Shown here piece after piece: positions 45,500-56,424 of a DNA stretch of 64,000 bases. This DNA is from Cephalopachus bancanus (Eukaryota > Chordata > Mammalia > Primates > Tarsiidae): assembly GCA_027257055.1 (NCBI GenBank), contig JAPVLO010000619.1, positions 558,001 to 622,000 on the forward strand, read 5' to 3'. Position 1 is the first letter of the stretch. Every line of letters starts with the position of its first letter. The translations under genes were made by a program, and so were the position numbers. The notes beneath the pieces are model-generated. The model saw only the letters and a list, made by a program, of their open reading frames with translations, did no database searches and had not been told where the DNA came from.

Positions 45500-46570
45500 A
45501 GCCCTGGGCTCCTGGTCACATGGAGCTCCAGGCTTCCTCCCAAGCTACACCACCCCACCCGGTCCCAAGCTGTCACCACCTGTGGAAGCCTTCAGCTTCC
45601 ACCCTGTGGAGCTCCAGGCTCCCTCATTGACTGCACTGCACTGTTCAGCACCCAGCTGCTGCCACCCATGGAGGCCCTTGGCTACCACTTCATAGAGCTC
45701 TGGGCTCCCTCCCTGGTGACACCACCCAACCCCCCCAAGCCACCACTGCCTGGGGACGTCCTCGATTCCTGGCCCCATGGAGCTCTGGACTCTCTCCCTG
45801 GCTACACTGCCCTGCCTGGTCCCAAGCTGCTGCTGCCCAGAGAGGCCCTCATCTCCTGCTCCTCAGAGTTCCAGGCTCCCTCTTCAGTTGTAGCACCCCA
45901 CCCTGTCCCAATCTGCTGCCACTCAGTGAGACCCTTGGTTCCTATCCCATGAAGCTCCAGAGTCCCTCCTTGACTGCAGAGCCCTGTCCCACCCCCCTCC
46001 AAGCTGCTGCTGCCACCTGTAGAGGCCTTCAGCTCCCACCCTGCAAAGCTCTGGGCTCCCTCCCCAGCTGAAGCACCCCTCCCAGCCCCATCACAGCCAC
46101 CCATGGGACCTTAGGCTCCCATCCCTTGGAGCTCCAGACTGCCTCCCTGGCTGAAGTGCCCTGTCCTGCCCCAAGCCACCACAGCCTGTTGAGTCCCTCA
46201 ACTCCTGCTCTGTGGAGCTCCTGGCTTCCCCACTGGCTGAAGCAATCCACCCTGCTCCACACTGATGCCATCTGTGGAAACCCTCAGCTCCTGCCCTGCA
46301 GTGTTTCTGGCTCCCTACCTGGCTGAAGCACCCTGCCTTGCCCCAAGCTGCTGCCACCCATGCAGGCCTTTGGGACCTGTCCCGTGGAACTCCAGGCTCC
46401 TTCCCTGGCTGCAGTGCCCTGCCCTGCCTCAAGTCACTGCCACCTGCAGAGCTCTGGGCTACCTCACTGACTGCAGGGCCCCACCCTGCCCCAAGGCTCC
46501 GCTGCCCAGGAAGATCCACAGTTGCCTCCCCATGGATCTCCAGGCACCCTTGTTGGCTGCAGCACCCCAC
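45500..46570 (+). repeat. L1 5'UTR tandem array, about 13 units of 86 bp
   Basis: The anchor ggagctccaggctccctcc (with variants) recurs at 45522, 45608, 45694, 45779, 45865, 45951, 46045, 46128, 46214, 46300, 46386, 46448 and 46534. Spacings are 83-86 except one of 94 and one of 62. Between anchors the units share 'caccc...gccccaagctgctgccacc' and '(a/g)aggcc(c/t)tc(a/g)gctcc'. The array fills the first half of the 5'UTR, the usual L1 promoter region. The long Pro/Ser/Cys-rich ORFs on both strands here are artefacts of GC-rich repetition. Confidence 0.95.
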
Positions 46571-46629
46571 CCCCAGCTACCTTGCACTATGCTGATGAAC
46601 AAAACCTGGAAGTCTTGCACTCCACCTCC

Positions 46630-46950
46630 ACCTACTCACCCTGGCCACAACAGGACCAGAGAACAGCTGGAGCTCCAAGACCAGGCAGAGGCCTGCATTG
46701 CCCCATGAGCGCTGCCCAGATCTGTGCAGCCTCCAGCTTGGGACCTAAGAACAAAGAAAGAAAAAGAGGCCCAAGTCATTTGTAACATGCTGACCTGCAG
46801 CACCCAGCTGTCTCACACTCTGACTCCCCCAACTGTACCTGGTTGCAGTAGAGCCAGAGATTATCTGGAGCCCTGTGACCAGGCAGAGACCTACATTGTC
46901 CCTCCCACATCCACCCAGCTCTGCCCAGCCTCCAACTTGGGATCTAAGAC
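46630..46950 (+). repeat. Second tandem duplication in the L1 5'UTR, period about 198 bp
   Basis: 'gaccaggcagag' occurs at 46679 and 46877, each followed by 'tacattg/tgcattg', 'cccag...ctgtgcagcctccagcttggg' (second: 'cccagcctccaacttggg') and 'acctaaga'. Two diverged copies. Confidence 0.8.
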
Positions 46951-47027
46951 CTCATGTTTGTGTACCAGAATAGTACATCATAAGGAGTTTAGTCAGCTTG
47001 AGTGTCTGTATGATTACATGTTCTAAT

Positions 47028-47065
47028 TTGTTGTTGTTGTTGTTGTTTGTTTGTTTGTTTGTTTT
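47028..47065. repeat. (TTG)n then (TTTG)n microsatellite
   Basis: Short ttg and tttg runs in the L1 5'UTR. Confidence 0.85.
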
Positions 47066-47547
47066 GCCTTTGTTTTTTTTCTCTTAAAATTATCTGTCTT
47101 CAGGTCTATTTTCATTTTTAGCTGATACCATTGTCTGTTTTCCCTCTTACCCTTCTCTCTCCCCACCTTCCGTTCTGCCCTCCCTGTTCTATTTCTTTTC
47201 TTTTTCTTACCACATTTTACTTTCAGGGAGCAAACCTCTACTCCCATTGCATGGACAGATTACAAGGCAGTGAGAAGTGGGTTCCAGCATATCCATACAT
47301 CTGTTAGTGGATACTGGGATCTGCAGATAGATTTTGAATCACAGTTTCCCCCCTCAAAAAAATCTAAAAACTGTAAATGGTATAGCCCCCAACCTACAGT
47401 CCAACTTCAGATTTGAACAAAACCAGAGGTTTCACACAAGTAAGTATAGGAGATTGAGCAAACAGAAAAGCAAACCCGCCAGCCCTGAACAACAGATTTA
47501 AAGAAGATGGGGGAAAAAGAAAAAAATGAGGTGGAAAGTATACACAA

Positions 47548-48431
47548 ATGAAGAAAAAACAAAAGAATAATATAGATCTCACACAGACCCCTGGGAGGTC
47601 AGATAATGAGAAAACAGACTTTGGAATGCAAACAATGAAGAGCCCCCAGAATGATTGATCACATACCACAAACCCAGATATCAAAACATTAATAGAAAGA
47701 ATAAAAAGAATTGAGAAGAAGCAAGAGGAAAATAGGAAGGAGTTGGTAACTGAGATAACAGTAGTAAAAAAATACTGTGATTGAGATAAATGACAAACTA
47801 ATAAGATGGAAAGCAGAATTACCCAAGCAGAATACAGAATCTCAGAACTTGAAGAGCAAAATATAGAAATAAACCAAACTGTCAAAAACATAGAGAAGAA
47901 GCTCACAAAGACAGAACAAAACCTTTAAGAGATGAGTCATTACTTCAAGAGAATGAGCCTAAGAGTAATTGGACTTCCTGAGGCAGAAACAGAGACAGAG
48001 ACCACCCTAGAACAAACATTCCATGAAATTATTCAAGATCACTTCCCTCACCTCATCAGTGATGTGAAAATTCAAATACAAGAGATTCAGGGAACCCCTG
48101 AAAGACAACAAATGAGAAGAAAAACTCCCAGCCACATAATTATTTTCCCGAACAAAGTAGGTATAAAAGCAAAAATCCTAAAAGCAGCAAGAGAAAAAGG
48201 TCAGACTACCTATCAGGGAAGACCAATCAGAATAGCAGCAGATTTATCTACAGAAACACTTCAGACTAGGAGAGCTTGGAGCCCAATATTCAAAGTTGTC
48301 AAAGATAAACAATTTTAACCAAGAATAACCAACCCAGCAAAACTAAGCTTCATCAGTGAGGGAGAATTAGGACCTTTCCCAGACATCCAATTCCTAAGAA
48401 CTTATGCTGCCTCCAGACCACTCCTACAATA
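47548..48431 (+). pseudogene. L1 ORF1 pseudogene (RNA-binding chaperone)
   Basis: The start at 47548-47550 (atgaagaaaaaacaaaag) begins a Lys-rich N-terminus. A coiled-coil segment follows to about 47900, then the RRM and C-terminal domain, best seen in the frame 47932-48318: 'SLRVIGLPEAETETETTLEQ' region, 'HFPHLISDVKIQ', 'RQQMRRKTPSHIIIF' and 'KAAREKGQTTYQGRPIRI'. ORF1p normally forms trimers that coat L1 RNA. Stops near 47600, 47780 and 47925 and frameshifts break the frame, so it is dead. The end is set at the stop near 48431; the family usually extends slightly further. Confidence 0.85.
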
Positions 48432-49830
48432 AACTCTTAAGAAAGTATTAAACACAGAAGAAAAGGGGAAAAGATCAACAATGTTCTTCATAAGAGTACA
48501 GGAGAAAGATTAAAAACACACATGAACCAACCCAAAAAAGCAAAAGAAAAACAACAAAGAGGTATGACAACAACTCTATAAGAATCTCATGACAAAAATA
48601 AAACTTCATATTTCAATAATTAACCTGAATGTGAATGGACTAAAAGCAAAACTGAAAAGACATAGAATGGTAAAATGGATAAAATATCATGAGGCAATGA
48701 TATGTTTCTCCTAGAGATGCATTTCAACAGAACGGACACTCACTGACTCAAAGTAAATGGATGGGAAACAAAATATCAGGTGAATGGAATACCAAAGAAA
48801 GCTAGAGTTGCAATCTTAACCTCAGACATAATACCCTTTAAGCTATCAAAAATTTTAAAAAGATGAAGAAGGCCACTATATAATGATAAAAGTTTCAATC
48901 CATCAACAAGAAATATCCATCCTAAACATATATGCACCTAACATAAGAGCTCCAAAGTTTGCAAAGCAGCTTCTGGGCAAAGTAAAAAAGACTGACTCTA
49001 ACACTATCACATCTGGGGACTTTAATCCCCCACTCACTATCCTAGACAGATCATCAAGAGAAAAACTCAACAAGGAGACCCAGACCCTCAATGAGACTCT
49101 TAAACAAATGGACATAATTGATACCTACAGAACACTCCACCCAACGACCACAGAATGTACATTCTACTCATCACCATATGGAACATACTCCAAGGTCAAC
49201 CACATCACTGACCACAAATCAAACATAAACAAATTTCATAGGATTGAAATCTTGCCATGCACTTTCTCAGACCACAGTGAAATAAAAATAAATATCAACA
49301 CCAACAAATTTCCCCCAAAACCCACAAAGGCATGGACACTAAACAGTACAATGCTAAGCAACTCATGGGTCAATGATGAAATCAAAACAGAGATTAAAAG
49401 GTACCTGGAAACAAATGAAAATGAAGAAACTTCTTATCAAAACCTCTGAGATGCCATAAAAGCAGCAGTAAGAGGGCATTTCATATCTTTACAAACACAC
49501 ATGAAGAAAATGGAAAGATCACAAGTTAAAAACCTAACAAATCACCTAAGGAAGCAGGAAATGCAAGACCACCAAAACCCAGACTTCAGCAGAAGCATCC
49601 AGATCACCAAAATAAAAGCCCAAATTCAGGACATAGAAGACAAAAAGATAATACAAAACTCAACAAAACAAAAAGCTGGTTCTTTGAAAGGATAAACAAG
49701 ATAGATGGTCCCCTAGCCAGAGTGATCAAGAAAAAAGGAGAGAAATCTCAAATAAATTCAATCAGAAACACTAAAAATGAGGTCACAACTGACCCTGAAG
49801 AAATTCAAAAGACTATCAGAGACTATTATG

Positions 49831-50138
49831 TGAAGGGTGCAGGAAGCGACCAGAGGGGCGGCTCCCAAAATGGCACCGACACACCAGACAACAAAGGCCC
49901 TAGGTCCCAGCTTCTATGAGCACAATTCCCCACTCTTGCAAATTTCAAACTTTCCCGCATTCAAATTTCACACCCACAAGCCTCCAATCCATAGCCAGCT
50001 TTGTTATGCGTCCAATAGGACTATAACACGGCATTGGCCCCACCCTGCTCCCATGCAGCTCCTCCAATAGGAACATAGCACGGCCCCTTCCAGCCCCTGT
50101 CATGCTGATAAATACAACCCTCTCCCCGCAACTCTCTC

Positions 50139-50200
<62 letters not shown>

Positions 50201-50383
50201 ACTCTGTCCCTCTCTGCAGCTCTCTTCTCACCTCTCTCCCACTTCCTGTCTCTCTCTCTTACTCTCTCTTTCTCTCTCTTTTTTTCTTTTTTCCCATTAC
50301 AGATCCCCTCTGTAACAGCCGCTTTAATAAGTCTCTTGGTCCTGGCCGGGTGTGGAGTCATTACTGGCGCTGAACTTCTTTCA
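49831..50383 (+). promoter_or_regulatory. 5' LTR of the ERV
   Basis: Starts tgaagggtgcaggaag and ends cttctttca. A CCAAT-like 'ctccaatagg' precedes a TATA-like gataaata at 50107-50114. The expected AATAAA reads aataag at 50326-50331, a broken polyadenylation signal. A (CT)n tract at about 50130-50200 lies just after the presumed start site. Confidence 0.85.
50130..50282. repeat. (CT)n-rich tract in the 5' LTR
   Basis: Long tc dinucleotide run grading into CT-rich sequence; the 3' LTR holds a shorter run at 54130-54260. The Leu/Ser and Arg/Glu frames over it are artefacts. Confidence 0.9.
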
Positions 50384-50384
50384 T

Positions 50385-50403
50385 TGGTGCCGTGACTCAG
50401 ATT
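50385..50403 (+). other. Primer-binding site, tRNA-His type
   Basis: tggtgccgtgactcagatt follows the 5' LTR after one base (t at 50384). It is complementary to the 3' end of tRNA-His with one mismatch as I recall it. This is the primer type that defines HERV-H-like class I elements. Confidence 0.85.
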
Positions 50404-50721
50404 GGGTGCTCCCTCACCTTTGTGCAGGTGTATTCCCATAGGTGGGATTGCCGACCCGGCGCCAGTGGCCACTCCAGCCCTCCCAGACATTCGCCACCAT
50501 TTTGAACGCATGAACTGCATCCACCAGTGACCATTGGATAGGTGAGTTCCCCAGACATGGAAGCCTGAAACTTGCCTGGGATCCCTGGGGGGAACTGGCC
50601 ATTGATCGTCCGGCAGCCCCTCCGGCCCCAGGGCGAGGGGGGAACACACCCCACCTAGGCCTTCAAGGCCACAGCGGACCCTAAAGACTTCCTCTTCTCT
50701 TTCATCTCTCTGAACCCTTAA

Positions 50722-50955
50722 AACTCCCGTAGCTGCTGGGCTGCAGCAGGCCCCAGGGGTCCCACGTCTGCCAACCCACAGCAGCTCCGTAAAATTCTCT
50801 CTCTCTCCCCCCCTAAGGAATCCCATGGCTGTCAGGTTGCAATGGACCCTGGGGACCCCATGTCTGCTGGCCCACAGCGTATTCTGAAGGACTCCCATAT
50901 CTGTCGGGTAACAGGAAGCCTCGGAGGCTCCATGTTTGTTGCCCCACAGTAAGCC
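50722..50955 (+). repeat. Three tandem copies in the ERV leader
   Basis: Units starting near 50722, 50816 and 50887 share 'aa(a/g)(g)actccca', a central '(a/g)ggaccctggg(g)ccc' and an end 'ctg(c/t)tggcccacag'. The first is longest owing to a CT-rich insert. They lie between the primer site and the gag start. Confidence 0.75.
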
Positions 50956-51174
50956 CTATTTGACCAGCAGGAATTTTGAACACGCTCCCATCCGCCGCCC
51001 GGTCAAGTGCTTTCTGTCTGGTTCAAAAATTCTTGCGCAAGGTGCCTTGACCCCCTTGGTTCTCCAGGAGGAAACTGGTTGTGCCAAACCCCTGTGACAA
51101 CAGGCTTTGCCACAGCCACACTTCTCGGACAGCCGACCTTCAGGGGACACCCTGTTTAGTCTACCTGTCTCACC

Positions 51175-52350
51175 ATGGGAGGCTTGTCATCCCTGCCGGC
51201 TGATTCCCCTCTTAAATGCCTCTTAAACACTCTCACTATATTTTCTCTTTCCCCCGATATCAAACCCAAACACCTAATTCGTTTCTGCACACAAGATTGG
51301 CCAACATACCCCTTAGACAACCAAAATCAGTGCCCCCCCAGGGGTCCCTCAATCCTGATATTATTTGGGACTTATATAATTTCTGAGAGCATTCAAAACA
51401 TGGGTAGAGATCCCCTGTATTCAGTCCATTTCTCTCCTCCATGAACATCCTTGCCTGTGTCTCAATTGTAACCCCTCTAACTTCCACTCTCAACTCATGC
51501 CTCCATCTACTGCTTCTCTTATAACTTCTCTTTCTCCCATTGTTCCACGCATATGTAAGCCTCCTCCTCTAAGTTTCCCTTCCCCACTACAGACCCTGCA
51601 AGTACCATTTCTGCCCCCTCCTCCTCCATCTCAGATTTCAATCCTGCAGATGAGCCCCCACCTTACAGTCAACCTAAGGCTTCCCCACCCCCCCTTCCTT
51701 TTCAGCCCCACCCACTTCAGCTCCAGCAATTCAATCTATATATCCTCCCCTTCCAATCGTTCCCCAGTGTAGCCCTCCGGTAACCTGAACCAAGGCCGCA
51801 CCGGTCATCCTAGCAGTTTACTAATATTGATTTAAACTCTATAAAGGGACAAACTCTTTTGGCTATATATTTTATCTCCCAGTCAGCACCAGGTATTAGG
51901 TGCAAACTCCAAAAATTAGAAAAGGGCCCACAAACCTCTCAATTAGAGCTATTGGACATGGCCTCTAAAATCTTTAACAACCAAAAGGAGGAAAGAATAC
52001 AGGACCACCAACATAAGCAGGAAGCACTTCAGCTTTTATCTACCACTTTAGCAGAAAAAGCCACCACTGATAATCTTCCACCCCAGATGGTCAATAACAG
52101 AAGGGGTACACAGCCCCCTTCCCAGGTTTGTTTCTGATGCCATCAAAATGGGAATATGGCCAAAGACTGTCAAGCCCTGCCCACCAGCAAAACCCTGTCC
52201 CAAATGCAAACAGCATGGACATTGGGCTCATGATTACCTCCTTCGCCTAGCCAGAGGAGAGCACATGGCCCAGAGGCTTGCTGCAATTAAGGAACATCAG
52301 GCATCTTACATGATCTCAAAGGGGGATCTCTTGGGCTTGCTCCAGTCAAC
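51175..52350 (+). pseudogene. ERV gag pseudogene
   Basis: An ATG at 51175 in a good context (caccatgg) begins with MGGLSS, whose Gly2 would suit myristoylation. Matrix-like sequence runs to a stop at 51444. A proline-rich segment (51497-51772) follows in another frame, then capsid-like 'KLQKLEKGPQTSQLELLDMA' (about 51905-51970). Two nucleocapsid zinc knuckles lie near 52128-52169 and 52198-52240. The first has an in-frame stop between its cysteines and Asn in place of His; the second (CPKCKQHGHW...) has Tyr for the last Cys. Gag normally assembles the virion. Multiple frameshifts and stops make it defective. Confidence 0.7.
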
Positions 52351-52377
52351 TTGACTCATCCCTAACTTGGTAGCCCA

Positions 52378-52776
52378 ATGTTTTCAGAACAAACTATTAA
52401 ACTAACTGAGCCTAGGGTGGAAATATCAGTAGCTGGTGGAGTTATATCATGTGTTATTAATACGGGGGCTACATGCTTAGCTCTACTTAAATTTCCTGTT
52501 CCACTCTTTCCTTCACCCCTTTTGGTTGTGGGGGTACAGGGCATTATATCCAGGCCCCTCACTACGCCATTACTTCCATGTGTTCTGGGAAATAAAATAT
52601 TTCAACACTCTCTCTTTATTATGCCAACGTGTCCAGCTCCATTATTAAAAGGGGACATTATGACAAAAATTAAAACGCATATTATTCTTTACCCTGAGCC
52701 ATCACCACTGTGCTTTTTGGGTGCCTTTTGTATAGCTTTAAATTTCCCTAGTAGTTTCACATTGGATCCTATCTAA
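52378..52776 (+). pseudogene. ERV aspartic protease remnant (catalytic Asp lost)
   Basis: A 132-codon open frame. The motif at about residues 28-31 reads NTGA in the sequence VINTGATC where retroviral proteases have DTGA, so the catalytic aspartate is replaced. Beta-strand-rich hydrophobic segments follow (VVGVQG, LPCVLGNKIF) as in the fold. Retroviral proteases process Gag-Pol; this copy cannot catalyse. It lies just after the nucleocapsid remnants, the usual gag-pro order. The identification is by motif and position. Confidence 0.65.
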
Positions 52777-53829
52777 GCCCTTCCACTGCATAAAAACGTA
52801 TTGCTTTGGTTAAAACTCTAAGGTTAGGAAAAACGTACAGAAAGTAAAGAAAGTTAGTGGTGTAAAGTATGTTTTTAGTAAGAAAGGATAAAGAAAAGAA
52901 AAATAATTGTATAGGAAAGAATATTGTATGGTACATTTTGTTCTATAACAGAATGGCTGGTTAAAGAAAGTATAGAACAAAAATAGAAGGTTTAAGCATG
53001 TCAAAAATGGTATGAGCATGTCGAAAAATGGTATAAGCATGTCAAACATGGTAGGTGAAAGTTTGTGAAAAGAAGTAAGAGAAATTCTGTAAACACTCAA
53101 GCCTACAAAAAAGGTTTAATTAGCTCCCCCCCACTGTCTTTGTTACAAAAGAGCGAGGTTTTTTCTTTTCAAAATCGTTGGACTACCATTTTGGCTAAAT
53201 AAGTAACTTTTACAATAACTACTGTAATTTTTGTTATAACATGCTTTTAAAAACTTTGCTACTTAAACTCCTCAAGTTCTTAATTCAGTCTCTAGGGTGA
53301 GGTAAGCAGCAAGCTCCAAAAACCACACCTACCCCACTCTATTCTAAATTGCCTAAAGGCCAGGTAAATTAATTTCACTAACAACATTGTCAAATTGCTA
53401 ACAAACTTTAAAATCTCCTTCCAGGCACAAGGATTACTATCCAACATAGGATGAGTGACAAAATAACCTGGACTTCACTCTCTAGCACATCAATTGTTAT
53501 AAAAGTGTATCAGCACTTAACCTTTCTTTTAGATATGCTCTCTTCCAGGTTTTCTGTCTACCTCCACAGCCTGCTCCAGGACAGCTGGTTACTACCATCC
53601 TTGTGCTCATTAGAAGACTGACCAGAACAAGTCACTGTTCTACACTTACAAGGAACCTTCATGGAACTCTCACCTACAGAAATCTACACCTTCAGTGCCT
53701 ACCTTTGGGCCCTGCTCTGGCTGGTTCTGCACCCTTCCACCACCTTACCCCCACAACGCCCCTGACCAGCAGGAAGTAGCCAGAAAGAGTAACGATGTCC
53801 CTCCCCATAAAAAACAGGAAAGGTGGGAA
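52777..53829 (+). other. 3' internal region of the ERV, no pol or env recognised
   Basis: An A/T-rich kilobase with no reverse-transcriptase, integrase or envelope motif that I can see. 52995-53053 holds three copies of about 20 bp (agcatgtcaaaaatggta and variants). The purine-rich run aaaaaacaggaaaggtgggaa before the 3' LTR is the likely polypurine tract. Confidence 0.6.
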
Positions 53830-54140
53830 TGAAGGGTGCAGGAAGTGACCAGAGGGGTGACTCCAAAAATGGCGCCAACACACCAGACAACAAAGGCCCT
53901 AAGTCCCGGCTTCTGTGAGCACAATTCCCTGTGTGCACGAATTTCAAACCCTCCCGTGTGTGAATTTCAAACCTGCAAGCCTCCAATCCGTAGCCAGCTT
54001 TGTTATGCATCCAATAGGACTATAACACAGCGTTGGCCCCACCCTGCTCCCATGCAGCTCCTCCAATAGGAACATAGCACGGCCCCTTCCAGCCCCTGTC
54101 AGGCTGATAAATACAGCCCTTTCCCCACAACTCTCTCTCT

Positions 54141-54175
<35 letters not shown>

Positions 54176-54347
54176 CGTCACTCTCTCCCTCTCTGCAGCT
54201 CTCTTCCTGCCTCTCTCCCACTTCCTCTCTCTCTCTTACTCTCTCTTTCTCTCTCTTTTTCTTTTTTCCCATTCTGTAACAGCCGCTTTAATAAATCTCT
54301 TGGTCCTGGCCGGGTGTGGAGTCATTACTGGTGCCAAACTTCTTTCA
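53830..54347 (+). promoter_or_regulatory. 3' LTR of the ERV
   Basis: Matches the 5' LTR from tgaagggtgcaggaag to cttctttca, with gataaata at 54106-54113 and an intact aataaa at 54290-54295. It is 35 bp shorter, mainly in the CT-rich tract and one small indel before the polyadenylation signal. Confidence 0.85.
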
Positions 54348-56139
54348 CTATGTACAATTGTATGGAAGCAAATTTAAAACCTAAAGGAAAACCTAAACTT
54401 TCTGAAATCATACAACCTCCCTAGGTTGAAACAATAAGACACTGAGAACCTAAATAGACCAATAATAATCAAGGAAACTGATTATTTCATAAGAAAACTA
54501 CCTACAAAAAAAATCCTGGACCAGATAACTTTCCAGTAGAATTCTACAAAACATACAAGAGGAGCTGATACCAATCCTATCGAAAGTATTCCAGGTGATT
54601 GAGAAAGATGCAACTCTTCCCAGATCATTTTATGAAACTAATATCACATTGAAACCCAGGTCAGGTAAAGATCCAACAAAGAAAGAGAACTACAGGGCAA
54701 TATTTTTGATGAACATAGGTGATAAAATTCTCAACAAGATCCTAGCAAACCAGATTCAACAACACATCTCAAAAATTATCCATCATGACCAAGAAGGCTT
54801 TATCCCCAGGATGCAAGGCTGTTTCAACTTTATAAGACCATAAACATAATTAAATACATCAGCAGACTAAAAAAAAACACATGGTTATATCAATAGATGC
54901 AGAAATAGCTTTTGATAAAATACAGCACCCATTCTTGGCAAAAAACCCTCGAATATCTAGGGATAGATGGAACATACCTCAAAATAGTAAAAGCCATTTA
55001 TGAGAAACCCACAGCCAGCATACTCCTAAACAGACAAAAATTGGAAACTTTTCCCCTGAAAACTGGAACAAGAAAAGGATGCCCACTGTCACCCCTCGTG
55101 TTCAACATAGTTTTGAAATTCTTAGCTAGAGCAATCAGAGAAGAGAAGGCAATCAGAAGTATCCAAATAGGAAAAGAGAAAGTCAAGCTATCTCTCTTTC
55201 AGATGACATGATTGTATACCTTGAAAACTCAAGAGAATCTTCCAAAAACCTCCTTGCACTGATAAAGGACTTTTGCAAAGTCTCAGGGTATAAAATAAAT
55301 GTACAAAAGACAATTTCATTTCTATGCACCAATAATAAACAAACAGAAACCCAAATAAATAGCACAATTCCATTTACAATAGCCACAAATAAATGAAATG
55401 CCTTAGCATCTTCCAGACAGGAGACATAAAAGACCTTTACAATTACACTACAAAACACTGCTCAAAGAAATCAAAGACGGCACAAACAAGTGGAAAAATA
55501 TTCCATGCTCATGGATTGAAAGAATCAACATTGTTTAGATGTTCATTTTCCCTAAGGCAAACTACAGTTTTAATGCAATACCCATCAAATTACCAGCAAC
55601 ATTCATCTAAGACCTAGAATCAACAATACAGGAATTCATATGGAAACATAAATGACCAAGAAGAGCAAAAACAATACTCAGCAACAACAACAACAACAAC
55701 AAAAGGAGATTGTATTACACTCTCAGACTTTAAACTTTATTATAAAACTCCAATAATCAAAGAGCCTGGTATTGGTACAAAACCAGGCATAGAGACCAAT
55801 GGCATAGAATTGAGATTCCGGAAGCAAAACCTCAATCAACTCATCATTGACAAAGCCTCCACCACACACTAATGGGTAGAGGAGAACCTATTCAGTAAAT
55901 GGTGCTGGGAAAACTGACTGACCACATGTAGAAGATTAAAACAGGACCCCTACCTATCCCTATACACAGAAATTAACTCTTAGTTGATCAAAGGTAGAGC
56001 CTCCAACTGTAAGAACCTTAGAAATTGCAGGAGACACTCTTAAGGAAGTTGGAACTGGCAACCAATTCCTGATCAAAATCCGAAGTGCCAGGCCATAAGA
56101 GATAAGATAGACAAGTGTGACCTCATTAAACTGACAAGG

Positions 56140-56424
56140 GCCAGTCTCGGTGGCTCAGCCTGTAATCCTGCGCCTTGGGAGGCTGAGGTGAGTGGATTGC
56201 CTAAGCCCACAGGTTCGAGACCTGCCTGGGCAGGCGAGACCTCATTTCTACAATAAATCAAAAATCAGCTGGGTGTGGTAGCGCGCACCTGTAGTTCCAG
56301 CTACTTAGAAGGCTGACGTGGAAGGATCGCCAGAGCCCAGCAGGTTGAGGCTGCAGTGGCTGAGAGTGGCCACTGCACTCCAATCTGGGCAACTGAGTGA
56401 GACTCCAACTCAAAAAAAAAAAAA
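56140..56424 (+). mobile_element. Young Alu, sense, nested in the L1 ORF2
   Basis: Perfect direct repeat aaactgacaagg at 56128-56139 and 56425-56436. 'gcccacaggttcgagacctg' and 'acaataaatcaaaaatcagc' are typical. ORF2 continues on both sides. Confidence 0.95.

Larger units (their letters stand above)
49831..54347 (+). mobile_element. Class I endogenous retrovirus, two LTRs, gag-pro remnants, histidine primer site
   Basis: The two LTRs (49831-50383, 53830-54347) enclose 3.4 kb. The tRNA-His primer site is at 50385-50403 and a purine tract at about 53809-53829. Flanks are tta tg and ct atg (5 bp with one mismatch) at 49826-49830 and 54348-54352; the L1 reading continues across. A gag-like region (51175-52350) and protease (about 52378-52776) are visible, but I see no reverse transcriptase, integrase or env. 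The LTRs differ at roughly one base in ten by eye, so it is old. All frames are broken. Confidence 0.85.

Noticed and set aside
45500..46570. CRISPR-like regular repeat spacing
   Set aside because: The units are contiguous and diverged, with no unique spacers or cas genes, in a mammalian L1.
45374..46708. Long Pro/Ser/Cys-rich and Gly-rich ORFs on both strands
   Set aside because: They fall in the 86-bp tandem array of an L1 5'UTR; the repeat period and GC content create long frames.
48883..49449. 188-codon plus-strand ORF with endonuclease features
   Set aside because: It is a surviving piece of L1 ORF2 rather than a separate gene; included under the L1 ORF2 pseudogene.
49945..50898. 317-codon minus-strand ORF, the longest in the window
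   Set aside because: It runs antisense through the ERV LTR, its CT microsatellite and leader; the Arg/Glu repeat is the microsatellite read in reverse.
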